A DNA stretch of 64,000 nucleotides, taken from assembly GCF_039908635.1 (NCBI RefSeq), contig NZ_CP150918.1:620001-684000 (forward strand), read 5' to 3'. The position numbers and the translations under genes were made by a program. The notes under the pieces are model-generated. The model saw nothing but the letters and a program-made list of their open reading frames with translations, was not told the origin of the DNA and did no database searches. Numbering within the stretch: the stretch's first letter is position 1; each line of letters begins with the position of its first letter. Of this stretch, positions 49,971-58,948 are shown piece by piece. The DNA comes from Pseudomonas purpurea (GTDB lineage: Bacteria > Pseudomonadota > Gammaproteobacteria > Pseudomonadales > Pseudomonadaceae).

Positions 49971-52900
49971 GTGTCGATTCATGTCGCATTGCACCATGTC
50001 ACGCATTACCTCTACGACCGTGCGGTCGAACTCGGCCCGCAGATCGTTCGCCTGCGCCCGGCGGCCCATAGCCGCACGCGGATCTTGTCTTATGCGCTGA
50101 AGGTCACGCCTGAGCAGCATTTCATCAATTGGCAGCAAGACCCTCAGGGCAACTACCTGGCGCGGCTGGTGTTCCCGGAAAAAGCCGATGAGCTGCGGAT
50201 CGAAGTCGACCTGCTGGCCGAGATGGCCGTGTTCAATCCGTTCGACTTTTTCCTTGAGCCCTACGCGGAAAAAATCCCCTTCGCCTATGCCCCGGACGAA
50301 CAGCGTGAACTGGCGCCGTACCTCGAAATCCTGCCACTGACACCAACCTTCAAGGCCTATCTGGACAGCATTGACCGTACGCCGCTGCCCGCCGTGGATT
50401 TTCTGGTGGCACTGAACCAGCGCCTGAGCGAAGACATTGCGTACCTGATCCGCATGGAGCCGGGCGTTCAAACCCCGGAATACACCCTGCAACAGGCCTC
50501 GGGTTCCTGCCGCGACTCGGCCTGGTTGCTGGTGCAATTGCTGCGCAACCTCGGGCTGGCAGCGCGGTTTGTCTCGGGTTACCTGATTCAGCTCACCGCC
50601 GACGTCAAAAGCCTCGACGGTCCCTCAGGCACCGAGGTAGATTTCACCGACCTGCACGCCTGGTGCGAAGTCTACTTGCCGGGCGCGGGCTGGATCGGCC
50701 TGGATGCTACGTCTGGGCTGTTTGCCGGTGAAGGGCATATTCCGTTGGCCTGTAGTCCCGATCCGTCCTCTGCGGCGCCGATCAGTGGCTTGGTTGAACC
50801 GTGCGAGTGCGAGTTCACCCATGAAATGTCGGTCGAGCGGATTTGGGAAGCCCCGCGGGTGACCAAGCCATACACCGAAGAACAATGGCTGGCGATCCAG
50901 GCACTGGGCCGGCAGATCGATGCCGACCTGCTGGAAGGCGATGTCCGGCTGACCATGGGCGGCGAGCCGACCTTCGTGTCTATCGACGACCCGGACGGCG
51001 CCGAGTGGAACACCGCAGCCCTTGGGCCGGACAAACGTCGGCTGTCGGCCGAACTGTTCCAGCGCATGCGCAACCATTACGCGCCTAAAGGCCTGGTGCA
51101 TTTTGGTCAGGGCAAGTGGTACCCCGGCGAGCAACTGCCGCGCTGGTCGCTCAACTGTTACTGGCGCCGCGACGGGGTGCCGATCTGGCACAACAGCGCG
51201 CTGATAGCCGACGAGCAGGAAGATTACGGCGCCGACGGTGCACTGGCCGGGCGTTTTCTGGCGAGTGTCGCCGAGCGCTTGAAGCTGCCCACGCGTTTTG
51301 TGTTTCCAGCCTACGAAGACAACTTCTATTACCTATGGCGAGAGGGCGCGTTGCCGGTCAACGTCAGCGCCGAAGACTCACGGCTGGGCGATGAACTGGA
51401 GCGTGCGCGGCTGCGTAAAGTCTTCAGCCAGGGGCTGGATAAGGTGATCGGCCAGGTCCTGCCGCTGGCACGCACCGCCAAGGGTGATCAATGGCAGAGC
51501 GGTCGCTGGTATTTGCGTGACAGCCATTGCCGCTTGGTGCCGGGGGACTCGCCACTGGGCTATCGCTTGCCACTGGCCTCGCAGCCCTGGGTGACGGCGG
51601 CGGAATATCCGTTTGTGCATCCCGCCGACCCGAATCAGGATTTCCCGGCGCTGCCGGACGCGGCTCGCTTGCAGGCCCATGGTGAGCCGGCCAGCGCCGA
51701 GGAGCGTGTGCCGACAGCCGAGGAGTCCGCCGACTGGCTGACCCGCACCGCGTTGTGCGCCGAGGCGCGGGAAGGGCGGTTGTACCTGTTCATGCCGCCA
51801 CTGGAACGGGTCGAGGATTATCTGGAACTGGTCATCGCCATCGAGGCCACCGCCCAAGAGCTGCGCTGCCCGGTGTTGCTGGAAGGCTACGAGCCGCCGA
51901 GCGACCCGCGCCTGAGCAACTTGCGCATTACCCCGGACCCCGGCGTGATCGAGGTCAACGTCCAGCCCTCGGCCAGTTGGGACGAGTTGGTGGAGCGCAC
52001 CGAATTTCTCTACGAAGAAGCACGCCAGACGCGGCTGACCACCGAGAAATTCATGATCGACGGCCGACATACGGGCACCGGCGGCGGTAACCATTTCGTA
52101 CTGGGTGGCGCGACACCGGCCGACTCACCGTTTCTGCGCCGTCCCGACCTGCTGCGCAGCCTGATCAGCTATTGGCATAACCACCCGTCGTTGTCCTACC
52201 TTTTTTCCGGACTGTTCATCGGCCCGACGTCCCAGGCGCCAAGGGTCGACGAGGCGCGCAACGATGCGCTCTATGAGCTGGAAATTGCCTTCGCGCAAAT
52301 GCCTGAGCCGGGTGAAGAGTGCGCGCCGTGGCTGGTCGATCGGTTGCTGCGCAACCTGCTGATCGACGTCACCGGCAACACCCACCGCGCCGAGTTCTGC
52401 ATCGACAAACTCTATTCGCCGGACGGTGCCACCGGGCGCCTTGGTTTGTTGGAACTGCGCGCCTTCGAAATGCCGCCCCACGCGCGCATGAGCCTGACGC
52501 AGCAGTTGCTGCTGCGGGCGTTGGTGGCGAGGTTCTGGCGCGAGCCGTATGCCCCGCCCAAACTCGCCCGTTGGGGCACTGAGTTGCATGACCGCTTCCT
52601 GCTGCCGCACTTTATCGAACAGGACTTTGCCGACGTGATCGTCGAGCTCAATAACGCCGGTTATGCGGTACGCGCCGAATGGTTTGCGGCTCATCTGGAG
52701 TTCCGTTTTCCCAAGGTTGGCGATTACGCGGTCAGCGGCATCGAGCTGCAATTGCGTCAGGCCCTGGAGCCTTGGCATGTGCTGGGCGAAGAAGGCACGG
52801 CGGGCGGCACGGTGCGTTACGTCGATTCATCGCTTGAGCGCTTTCAGGTCAAACTCACCGGGCTGCCACCGCAGCGGTATCTGCTGACCTGCAACGGCAT

Positions 52901-53345
52901 CCCGGTGCCGCTGCAACCGACCGGGCGGGTGGGGGAATTCGTGGCCGGCGTGCGCTTTCGTGCCTGGCAACCGGCCAACTGCCTGCAACCGACCATCGCG
53001 GTGCATGCGCCGCTGGTGTTCGATGTGCTCGACACCTGGATGCAGCGCTCGCTGGGCGGTTGCCAGTACCACGTCGCCCATCCGGGCGGGCGCAATTATG
53101 ACAGCCTGCCAGTGAACGCCAACGAGGCCGAGAGCCGACGCATGGCGCGGTTTTTCCGTCTCGGTCACAGCCCGGGAACCGTGGTAGTGCCGACGCTGAT
53201 CATCAACGACGAACTGCCGATGACCTTGGATTTGCGCCGGTTTGCGATAAAAATGAGTGAACACGGTACTGCAACAACGGATATCCAATGTGGGAACGGG
53301 CTTGCTCGCGATGGCGTTACAACAGTCAATATTGATGCTGACTGA
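49971..53345 (+). CDS. Large transglutaminase-like / DUF2126 protein
   Basis: A 1124-residue protein. The N-terminus (about residues 1-280) is a transglutaminase-like domain with the catalytic triad in the order Cys180 (GSCRDSAW), His229 (DLHAWCEVY) and Asp245 (LDATSG). The remaining 840 residues are DUF2126, which in the amidoligase literature is placed in ATP-grasp/glutamine-synthetase-like modification systems; motifs include LTMGGEPTFVS and DGRHTGTGGGNHF. It begins at GTG 49971 after AGGAGGC. The last 19 residues are read from a REPIN that starts at 53289 and do not belong to the family. It forms an operon with the next two genes. Confidence 0.88.
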   Translation: MSIHVALHHVTHYLYDRAVELGPQIVRLRPAAHSRTRILSYALKVTPEQHFINWQQDPQGNYLARLVFPEKADELRIEVDLLAEMAVFNPFDFFLEPYAEKIPFAYAPDEQRELAPYLEILPLTPTFKAYLDSIDRTPLPAVDFLVALNQRLSEDIAYLIRMEPGVQTPEYTLQQASGSCRDSAWLLVQLLRNLGLAARFVSGYLIQLTADVKSLDGPSGTEVDFTDLHAWCEVYLPGAGWIGLDATSGLFAGEGHIPLACSPDPSSAAPISGLVEPCECEFTHEMSVERIWEAPRVTKPYTEEQWLAIQALGRQIDADLLEGDVRLTMGGEPTFVSIDDPDGAEWNTAALGPDKRRLSAELFQRMRNHYAPKGLVHFGQGKWYPGEQLPRWSLNCYWRRDGVPIWHNSALIADEQEDYGADGALAGRFLASVAERLKLPTRFVFPAYEDNFYYLWREGALPVNVSAEDSRLGDELERARLRKVFSQGLDKVIGQVLPLARTAKGDQWQSGRWYLRDSHCRLVPGDSPLGYRLPLASQPWVTAAEYPFVHPADPNQDFPALPDAARLQAHGEPASAEERVPTAEESADWLTRTALCAEAREGRLYLFMPPLERVEDYLELVIAIEATAQELRCPVLLEGYEPPSDPRLSNLRITPDPGVIEVNVQPSASWDELVERTEFLYEEARQTRLTTEKFMIDGRHTGTGGGNHFVLGGATPADSPFLRRPDLLRSLISYWHNHPSLSYLFSGLFIGPTSQAPRVDEARNDALYELEIAFAQMPEPGEECAPWLVDRLLRNLLIDVTGNTHRAEFCIDKLYSPDGATGRLGLLELRAFEMPPHARMSLTQQLLLRALVARFWREPYAPPKLARWGTELHDRFLLPHFIEQDFADVIVELNNAGYAVRAEWFAAHLEFRFPKVGDYAVSGIELQLRQALEPWHVLGEEGTAGGTVRYVDSSLERFQVKLTGLPPQRYLLTCNGIPVPLQPTGRVGEFVAGVRFRAWQPANCLQPTIAVHAPLVFDVLDTWMQRSLGGCQYHVAHPGGRNYDSLPVNANEAESRRMARFFRLGHSPGTVVVPTLIINDELPMTLDLRRFAIKMSEHGTATTDIQCGNGLARDGVTTVNIDAD

Positions 53346-53378
53346 GCCACCGCTATCGCGAGCAAGCTCGCTCCCACA
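53289..53378. repeat. REPIN overlapping the end of the transglutaminase gene
   Basis: A 90-bp element with arms TGTGGGAACGGGCTTGCTCG and CGAGCAAGCTCGCTCCCACA. Its first 57 bp form the 3' end of the preceding reading frame, including the stop at 53343-53345. The spacer holds the same type of core (CAGTCAATATTGATGCTGACTG) as the copies at 12615 and 61545. Confidence 0.88.
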
Positions 53379-53477
53379 AGGATCTCCACGGTTGTTCACT
53401 TTGGGCAAGCCCCACACACTAGATGTGCAGCGTTTGTGAGTTAACCTGCCTTTTAATTAGCTTCTGCCGAGCGTTCC

Positions 53478-55964
53478 ATGCCTGATCTGCTTGATCGTTA
53501 CCCGCTCACGGCGGGCACTTATCATGAACTGCTCGATGACAGTGGCGCGGTGCGCCCGCACTGGCAGCGGTTGTTCGATCACTTGCAGCGCAGCACGCCT
53601 GCGCAACGGGTGCAGCGGCAAGCCTTGCTGGCCCGGCAGATCCAGGAAAACGGTGTGACCTACAACGTCTACGCCGACCCCAAAGGCGCCGACCGGTCGT
53701 GGGAGCTGGACCTGTTGCCCCATGTGATCGCGGCGCACGAGTGGCAGCAGTTGTCGGCCGGGATTGCGCAACGGGCGCGTTTGCTCAACGCGGTACTCGC
53801 GGACCTGTACGGCCCGCAGCGGCTGATCGCTGAAGGATTGTTGCCGGCCGAACTGGTGTTCGGGCACAACAACTTTTTATGGCCGTGCCAGGGTATTCAA
53901 CCACCGGACGGCGCGTTCCTGCATCTGTACGCGGTGGACCTGGCGCGTACCCCCGACGGGCGCTGGTGGGTTACCGCCGACCGGACCCAGGCGCCATCCG
54001 GTGCGGGTTATGCGCTGGAAAACCGCACCATCGTGTCGCGGGCCTTTCCCGAGTTGTATCGCGACCTGAAGGTGCAACACCTGGCGGGTTTTTTCCGCAC
54101 CTTGCAGGAAACCCTCGCCCGCCAGGCGTCGACCGATGACGAAGCACCGCTGGTGGTGGTGCTGACACCGGGGCGGTTCAACGAGAGCTATTTCGAACAC
54201 CTGTACCTGGCGCGCCAACTCGGTTATCCGCTGGTCGAGGGCGGTGACCTGACTGTGCGCAATGCCACGGTCTACCTCAAGACCCTGAGCGGTCTGCGCC
54301 GGGTCCACGCGATCATGCGTCGACTCGACGACGATTTCTGCGACCCGCTGGAGTTGCGCACCGACTCGGCGCTGGGGGTGCCGGGCTTGCTGGAAGCGGT
54401 GCGCCAGGGGCGGGTGCTGGTGGCCAATGCCTTGGGCAGCGGTGTGCTGGAGTCGCCGGGACTGTTGGGGTTTCTGCCGCGGATCAATCAGTTTCTGTTC
54501 GGTGAAGAACTGATCCTGCCGTCGATTGCCACCTGGTGGTGTGGGGAAGCGCCGGTGCTGACGCAGGCGCTGGAAAAACTGCCCGAGTTGCTGATCAAAC
54601 CAGCATTTGCATCGCAAAGTTTTGCCCCGGTGTTGGGCCGCGATCTGAGTGAGGTGCAGCGTCAAAGGTTGGCGGAACGCATACAGGCTCGGCCTTACGC
54701 CTACGTCGCGCAGGAATTGGCGCAGTTGTCCCTGGCACCGGTCTGGCAGGCCGAAGGCGGCCAGTTGCAGCCACGGGCCATTGGCATGCGCGTCTACGCC
54801 GTGGCCAGCCGGGACGGTTATCGGGTGCTGCCCGGCGGCTTGACCCGGGTGGCGGCCGAGGTCGACGCCGAAGTGGTGTCGATGCAACGCGGCGGTGCGA
54901 GCAAGGACACCTGGGTACTGGGCGACCGCGCGCCCAGTGGCGAGCAATGGAAAAGCCAACGCACCCTCGGGGTCCACGATCTGGTGCGCCGTGATCCGTA
55001 CCTGCCGTCGCGGGTGGTGGAGAACCTGTTCTGGTTCGGCCGTTATTGCGAACGGTGCGACGACAGTGCGCGGCTGCTGAGGATCATGCTTGCGCGTTAC
55101 GTTGACGGGGACGATCCACACGCCTTGCAGGCGGCGGTCGAGCTTGGTGAAAGCCTGATGCTGCTGCCTGACGAAGGCGAGTTGCCCGAGCGATTGCTGG
55201 CGGCGTTGCTCGGCGATGAGGGGTCGTTCAGCCTGCGTTCCAACCTGCAACGCTTGCAGTGGGCGGCGTCTCAGGTGCGCGGCAAGCTCTCGCGGGAGAA
55301 CTGGCAGGCGCTGGTGGAGTTGCAGCGCGAAGCCATGGCGCTGGACACCGAGGCGCCGGATTTCGGCGAGTTGCTGGATTTTCTCAACCGTCTGGTGATG
55401 TCGCTGGCGGCGCTGTCCGGGTTCGCGCTGGATGACATGACCCGCGACGAAGGCTGGCGCTTCTTGATGATGGGGCGGCGGATCGAGCGTTTGCAGTTTC
55501 TGAGCAGCAGCCTGGCGGCGTTTTTGCGCGGTGCCGGGGCGTTTGATCAGGCGACGCTGGAGTGGCTGCTGGAACTGGGTAACAGCAGCATCACCTACCG
55601 CTCGCGGTATCTGGCGATGGCGCAGTTGATTCCGGTGCTCGACCTGCTCCTGCTTGATGAGCAGAACCCCCACGCGGTGTTGTTCCAGTTGAAACTGGTG
55701 ACCCGCACCCTCAAGCGTTTGAACGACGATTTCGGTGCACCCCGGGACACTGTCCTGCCGCACTTGGTGGAACGTCTGGCGCATGTAGACCTGCGATGCC
55801 TGGAGAATTCGCTGTTCGGCGAAACCAGCATCAGTGCGGCGCTGGCGGGCCTGGCGGATCTGTTGCAGGACATCGCAGATGCCAGCGGCCAAGTCTCGGA
55901 TCGGCTGGCGTTGCGGCATTTCGCCCATGTCGATGATGTCAGCCAGCGCACGGTGTCGGTCTGA
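53478..55964 (+). CDS. Circularly permuted ATP-grasp / alpha-E fusion protein
   Basis: An 828-residue fusion. The first 480 residues or so form a circularly permuted type 2 ATP-grasp domain (DUF404/DUF407), expected to form an amide or peptide bond with ATP; the segments GHNNFLWPCQGIQPPDG, PGRFNESYFEHLYLAR and KPAFASQSF are characteristic. The rest (from about residue 510) is the helical alpha-E domain (DUF403), starting ENLFWFGRYCERCDDSARLL. The two domains are separate genes in many bacteria. It follows the large transglutaminase gene after a REPIN and overlaps the next gene by one base (TGATG). Confidence 0.9.
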   Translation: MPDLLDRYPLTAGTYHELLDDSGAVRPHWQRLFDHLQRSTPAQRVQRQALLARQIQENGVTYNVYADPKGADRSWELDLLPHVIAAHEWQQLSAGIAQRARLLNAVLADLYGPQRLIAEGLLPAELVFGHNNFLWPCQGIQPPDGAFLHLYAVDLARTPDGRWWVTADRTQAPSGAGYALENRTIVSRAFPELYRDLKVQHLAGFFRTLQETLARQASTDDEAPLVVVLTPGRFNESYFEHLYLARQLGYPLVEGGDLTVRNATVYLKTLSGLRRVHAIMRRLDDDFCDPLELRTDSALGVPGLLEAVRQGRVLVANALGSGVLESPGLLGFLPRINQFLFGEELILPSIATWWCGEAPVLTQALEKLPELLIKPAFASQSFAPVLGRDLSEVQRQRLAERIQARPYAYVAQELAQLSLAPVWQAEGGQLQPRAIGMRVYAVASRDGYRVLPGGLTRVAAEVDAEVVSMQRGGASKDTWVLGDRAPSGEQWKSQRTLGVHDLVRRDPYLPSRVVENLFWFGRYCERCDDSARLLRIMLARYVDGDDPHALQAAVELGESLMLLPDEGELPERLLAALLGDEGSFSLRSNLQRLQWAASQVRGKLSRENWQALVELQREAMALDTEAPDFGELLDFLNRLVMSLAALSGFALDDMTRDEGWRFLMMGRRIERLQFLSSSLAAFLRGAGAFDQATLEWLLELGNSSITYRSRYLAMAQLIPVLDLLLLDEQNPHAVLFQLKLVTRTLKRLNDDFGAPRDTVLPHLVERLAHVDLRCLENSLFGETSISAALAGLADLLQDIADASGQVSDRLALRHFAHVDDVSQRTVSV

Positions 55965-56854
55965 TGAGCGCCCGTTACCAGATTCTCCACGACACCCATT
56001 ATCACTACGACAGCCCGGTGTCCCTGGCTCAGCAGTTGGCCCATTTGTGGCCCAGGGCCTGCGACTGGCAGCGATGCACCGAGCAACAGTTACAGATCAG
56101 CCCGGTGCCGACCTCGCGTCGCGATGAGCTGGACGTGTTCGGTAACCCGCTGACCCGGCTGGCGTTCGAGCGACCTCACGATGAATTGCTGGTCAATGCA
56201 CGATTGACGGTCGAGGTGCTGGCCCGGCCGCGGCTCGATTTCAGTCGGTCGCCGGCCTGGGATGTGTCCGGTCGTGCGTTGAGCTACAGCGGCCAAGCCA
56301 TGCCCCCGGCATTTCTAGAGGCTTGCCGCTATCGATTCGAATCACCTTACGTGCACTTGAAGCGCGGCTTCGTCGAGTTCTCTGAACGCTGTTTTGCGCC
56401 GGGGCGGCCGTTGATGCTCGGGGTTCAGGCGCTGATGGAGAAGATTTTCAGCGAGTTCACCTTCGATGCCGAAGCCACGCAGGTCGCGACGCCGCTGGTG
56501 GAAGTGCTCGAGCGTCGGCGTGGCGTGTGTCAGGACTTTGCGCACCTGATGCTGGCGTGCGTGCGTTCCCGAGGATTGGCGGCGCGGTATGTCAGCGGTT
56601 ACCTGCTGACTCAGCCACCACCGGGGCAGCCACGGCTGATTGGCGCGGATGCGTCCCATGCCTGGGTGTCGGTGTTTTGCCCGGTGCTTGGGTGGGTCGA
56701 CTTTGATCCGACCAACAACGTACAACCGGCGCTGGAGCACATCACGCTGGCCTGGGGCCGGGACTTTTCCGATGTCTCGCCGTTGCGCGGGGTGATCCTG
56801 GGCGGTGGTAGCCATGACCCGGAAGTGCGGGTGACAGTCATGCCTCTGGAGTAA
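55964..56854 (+). CDS. Transglutaminase family protein (short)
   Basis: A 296-residue protein with the N-terminal bacterial transglutaminase-like region (YQILHDTHYHYDSPVSLAQQ) and a papain-like core with Cys (GVCQDFAHLML), His (DASHAWVSVF) and Asp (DFDPTNN). It may act as a peptidase/amidase that cuts the product of the ATP-grasp partner. It is coupled to the ATP-grasp gene (TGATG). Members always occur with the two upstream genes in my memory of this system; their substrate is unknown. Confidence 0.9.
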   Translation: MSARYQILHDTHYHYDSPVSLAQQLAHLWPRACDWQRCTEQQLQISPVPTSRRDELDVFGNPLTRLAFERPHDELLVNARLTVEVLARPRLDFSRSPAWDVSGRALSYSGQAMPPAFLEACRYRFESPYVHLKRGFVEFSERCFAPGRPLMLGVQALMEKIFSEFTFDAEATQVATPLVEVLERRRGVCQDFAHLMLACVRSRGLAARYVSGYLLTQPPPGQPRLIGADASHAWVSVFCPVLGWVDFDPTNNVQPALEHITLAWGRDFSDVSPLRGVILGGGSHDPEVRVTVMPLE

Positions 56855-56865
56855 TGGAGATCTAC

Positions 56866-56954
56866 TGTGGGAGCGAGCTTACTCGCGATGACGGAGGCAC
56901 ATTCAGCACCGAAGTGACTGAGAAATCGCTATCGCGAGCAAGCTCGCTCCCACA
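56866..56954. repeat. REPIN, GTGGGAGCGAGC family
   Basis: TGTGGGAGCGAGCTTACTCG (one substitution) and its partner around a spacer in which the palindromic core is degraded. It follows the short transglutaminase gene by 11 bp. Confidence 0.88.
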
Positions 56955-56986
56955 GGGATTGTGGGATATTGCAGACTGGCCTGTGA

Positions 56987-57051
56987 GGGTCGGCAGCATG
57001 GCTGCCGACCCTGGACACAGATCCGGTGGGTTTGATCAGATCATCAAACCC
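56987..57051. terminator. Two strong hairpins between convergent genes
   Basis: Hairpin one (56987-57011): GGGTCGGCAGC / GCTGCCGACCC, 11 bp, with the 3-base loop ATG. Hairpin two (57028-57051): GGGTTTGAT / ATCAAACCC, 9 bp. They sit between the transglutaminase operon and the convergent small gene and probably end transcription from both sides, although T-runs are short. Confidence 0.6.
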
Positions 57052-57059
57052 TGAGGGTC

Positions 57060-57251
57060 TCAGGCGTCGGGCGCCTGATCTTTCGGTGCATCAACATCAT
57101 TTTCTGCAACCACTTCACCTTCGGCATCCGGGTTCAGTGCGCCGGCTTCTTCATCGGCAGCGGCTTTCTTGCGTTGCAACTTTTCCTCTTTCTTCTGCTC
57201 CTTGGCCAAGTCTCTCTGACGTTTGGCGAAGGAATAATTAGGTTTAGCCAT
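57060..57251 (-). CDS. Small charged conserved protein
   Basis: A 63-residue protein: a basic, helix-forming N-terminal half (MAKPNYSFAKRQRDLAKEQK, then a run of Lys/Glu) and an acidic C-terminal half rich in Asp, Ala and Glu. The bipolar charge suggests a nucleic-acid or protein-binding role, but none is known to me. Homologues with the MAKPNYSFAKRQR start are widespread in gamma-proteobacteria. I chose ATG 57251; the frame is open further but upstream residues look non-coding. The stop lies at the edge of a small hairpin. Confidence 0.75.
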   Translation of the reverse strand: MAKPNYSFAKRQRDLAKEQKKEEKLQRKKAAADEEAGALNPDAEGEVVAENDVDAPKDQAPDA

Positions 57252-57319
57252 GGGCGATCCTCTGGGGTCGAAGGTGAGGTTGAGCGGCGCGTATTCTGCC
57301 TTTAATCGGGGTGCAAGGG

Positions 57320-57907
57320 TTAGCTGGGTTTTTGCCCGGCCCATTTTGGTGCTACCACCGGTTGCCAGGCGTCAAGCGTGTCCAGCAGATCCTGCGGCGA
57401 TTCGCTCATTTGCAGCATGTCACGGTGATGCCCGCGAACGAAGCCTTCGCCGACGACATGATCAAGAAATGCAGTGAGTTTGCTGTAAAAGCCGTTTACT
57501 TCCAGCAGCCCCAGCGGTTTGCCGTGGTAGCCGAGTTGGCCCCAGGTCCAGACTTCGAAGAGTTCTTCGAACGTGCCCAGGCCACCAGGCAGTGCGATAA
57601 AGGCATCGCTGAGTTCAGCCATGCGGGCCTTGCGCGCGTGCATGCCGTCGACCACTTCCAGCCGGGTCAGGCCGGTGTGGCCGATTTCCGAGTCTTTGAG
57701 GCTCTGGGGAATGATCCCGATCACCTCACCACCGGCCGCCAGCGCGGCATCGGCCACAATGCCCATCAGGCCTACGGCACCGCCGCCGTAGACGAGGGTC
57801 AGTTTGCGCCGGGCCAGTTCCTGTCCCAGGGCTATCGCCGCCTCACGATACGCCGGGTTGGCGCCCGTGCTGGCCCCGCAAAATACACAAACAGACGTTA
57901 AAGACAT
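57320..57907 (-). CDS. LOG family protein (cytokinin-type phosphoribohydrolase)
   Basis: A 195-residue protein of the LOG family, which removes ribose 5-phosphate from nucleoside monophosphates; in plants it activates cytokinins, and in bacteria it may act on AMP-like nucleotides. Motifs: [31 protein letters not shown] and the catalytic [13 protein letters not shown]. The start at 57907 ([11 protein letters not shown]) follows GGAGCAAGGC; ATGs at 57919 and 57964 also fit the frame. Lysine decarboxylase labels in older annotation are mistaken. Confidence 0.9.
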   Translation of the reverse strand: MSLTSVCVFCGASTGANPAYREAAIALGQELARRKLTLVYGGGAVGLMGIVADAALAAGGEVIGIIPQSLKDSEIGHTGLTRLEVVDGMHARKARMAELSDAFIALPGGLGTFEELFEVWTWGQLGYHGKPLGLLEVNGFYSKLTAFLDHVVGEGFVRGHHRDMLQMSESPQDLLDTLDAWQPVVAPKWAGQKPS

Positions 57908-57967
57908 GCCTTGCTCCATGGTCAGTGACCGCTTCAGAGTAAAGGCTGTGCGTCGGCGCTCCAAGGC

Positions 57968-58057
57968 TTAACGTTCGCACCGTGGTTTTTCATACGTGCC
58001 GCTGGCGCCACAGGCATAGGCGGCGAGCACACTGCACAACAGGCTGTTGAAGGACAT
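57968..58057 (-). CDS. Candidate 29-residue small protein
   Basis: ATG 58057 is preceded by GGAG at a good distance and opens MSFNSLLCSVLAAYACGASG, ending CER before the stop. The N-terminus is a short hydrophobic segment with two Cys, reminiscent of a small membrane or exported peptide. No function known. It lies in the gap between LOG and azurin and is divergent from azurin. The call is from the ribosome-binding site and composition only. Confidence 0.45.
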   Translation of the reverse strand: MSFNSLLCSVLAAYACGASGTYEKPRCER

Positions 58058-58167
58058 GACGAACGCTCCAGGACGGGGATGACGCTGCCGATCATAGGTC
58101 TGCATCCGGTGCCTGGCCGTTTAATTGTTTCGATCAGTGTCATAGCCTGAAAGTTGTATACACCTTC

Positions 58168-58181
58168 TTGATACAAGTCAT
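58168..58181 (+). promoter_or_regulatory. Possible Anr/Dnr box upstream of azurin
   Basis: TTGATACAAGTCAT matches the Anr/FNR consensus TTGAT-N4-ATCAA at 8 of 10 fixed positions, 71 bp before the azurin start. The P. aeruginosa azurin gene is known to be under ANR control, which makes the box plausible; not verified. Confidence 0.4.
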
Positions 58182-58252
58182 AGGAACTCTTCTCATTTTC
58201 AGGCAGTCTTGACGCGATATGGATTTTGTTAACCCTGCCTTGGAGATTCACC

Positions 58253-58699
58253 ATGTTTGCCAAACTTGTTGCGGTATCCCTGCTGACACTGGCCAGCAGC
58301 CAATTGATGGCTGCCGAGTGCTCGGTCGATGTCGACTCCACCGATCAGATGTCCTTTAACACCAAGGAAATCACCATCGACAAGAGCTGCAAGACCTTCA
58401 CCGTGAATCTCGCGCACTCCGGCAGCTTGCCGAAGAACGTCATGGGCCATAACTGGGTCCTGAGCAAGGCTGCCGACGCGCCGGGGATTGCGACTGACGG
58501 CCTGGCCGCCGGCATCGACAAGAACTACCTGAAAGACGGCGACACCCGCGTCATTGCCCACACCAAAATCATCGGTGCCGGCGAGAAAGATTCGGTGAGC
58601 TTCGACGTGTCGAAACTCACCGCAGGCGAAACTTACCAGTTCTTCTGCTCGTTCCCGGGCCACATCTCGATGATGAAGGGCGCTGTCACTCTGAAGTGA
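58253..58699 (+). CDS. azu: Azurin, periplasmic blue copper protein
   Basis: A 148-residue precursor that carries electrons between cytochrome c551 and periplasmic reductases or cytochrome c peroxidase. A 20-residue signal peptide ([20 protein letters not shown]) precedes mature [13 protein letters not shown]. Copper ligands in mature numbering are His46 (VMGHNW), Cys112, His117 and the axial Met121 ([10 protein letters not shown]), all present. The Cys3-Cys26 pair is also present. A strong terminator follows at 58721. Confidence 0.98.
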   Translation: MFAKLVAVSLLTLASSQLMAAECSVDVDSTDQMSFNTKEITIDKSCKTFTVNLAHSGSLPKNVMGHNWVLSKAADAPGIATDGLAAGIDKNYLKDGDTRVIAHTKIIGAGEKDSVSFDVSKLTAGETYQFFCSFPGHISMMKGAVTLK

Positions 58700-58720
58700 T
58701 CCGACTGGTTCAGCGGTTAC

Positions 58721-58750
58721 AAAAAAACGCCCCGCCGGGGCGTTTTTTTT
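58721..58750 (+). terminator. Intrinsic terminator of azurin
   Basis: AAAAAAACGCCCC and GGGGCGTTTTTTT around a two-base centre with a long T-run, 22 bp after the stop. Confidence 0.95.
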
Positions 58751-58822
58751 TGCCCGGTCGCAGGCGTTGCCCCGTCACGGAGCGGATGCAATGGCAGGGA
58801 GGGGGCTGCTGATTGAGAGATG

Positions 58823-58948
58823 CCGCTGGTCGGAAATCAGCGCTTACCTGTTATTTCTGACAGTAGGCAGTGCCCATGAGCCCGGTATTAGATGGCGTCA
58901 TCGTTGCCCGTCAACTTGCGGCGACACCGCCGAGACAGGAGATCGCTC
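58823..58948 (+). repeat. Duplicated upstream region of the first Ig-like gene
   Basis: This 126-bp stretch recurs at 61753-61878 before the second Ig-like gene, with the same spacing to the ATG and only a handful of changes. It contains an imperfect stem (CCTGTTATTTCTGACAGTAGG) and the ribosome-binding sequence ACAGGAGATCGC. The rest of the azurin to Ig-gene gap holds only the terminator. Confidence 0.8.

Noticed and set aside
53877..55928. A 683-codon minus-strand frame opposite the ATP-grasp gene
   Set aside because: Antisense shadow of the conserved ATP-grasp/alpha-E protein.
57311..57901. A 196-codon plus-strand frame opposite the LOG gene
   Set aside because: Shadow of the LOG protein, whose catalytic motifs lie on the minus strand.
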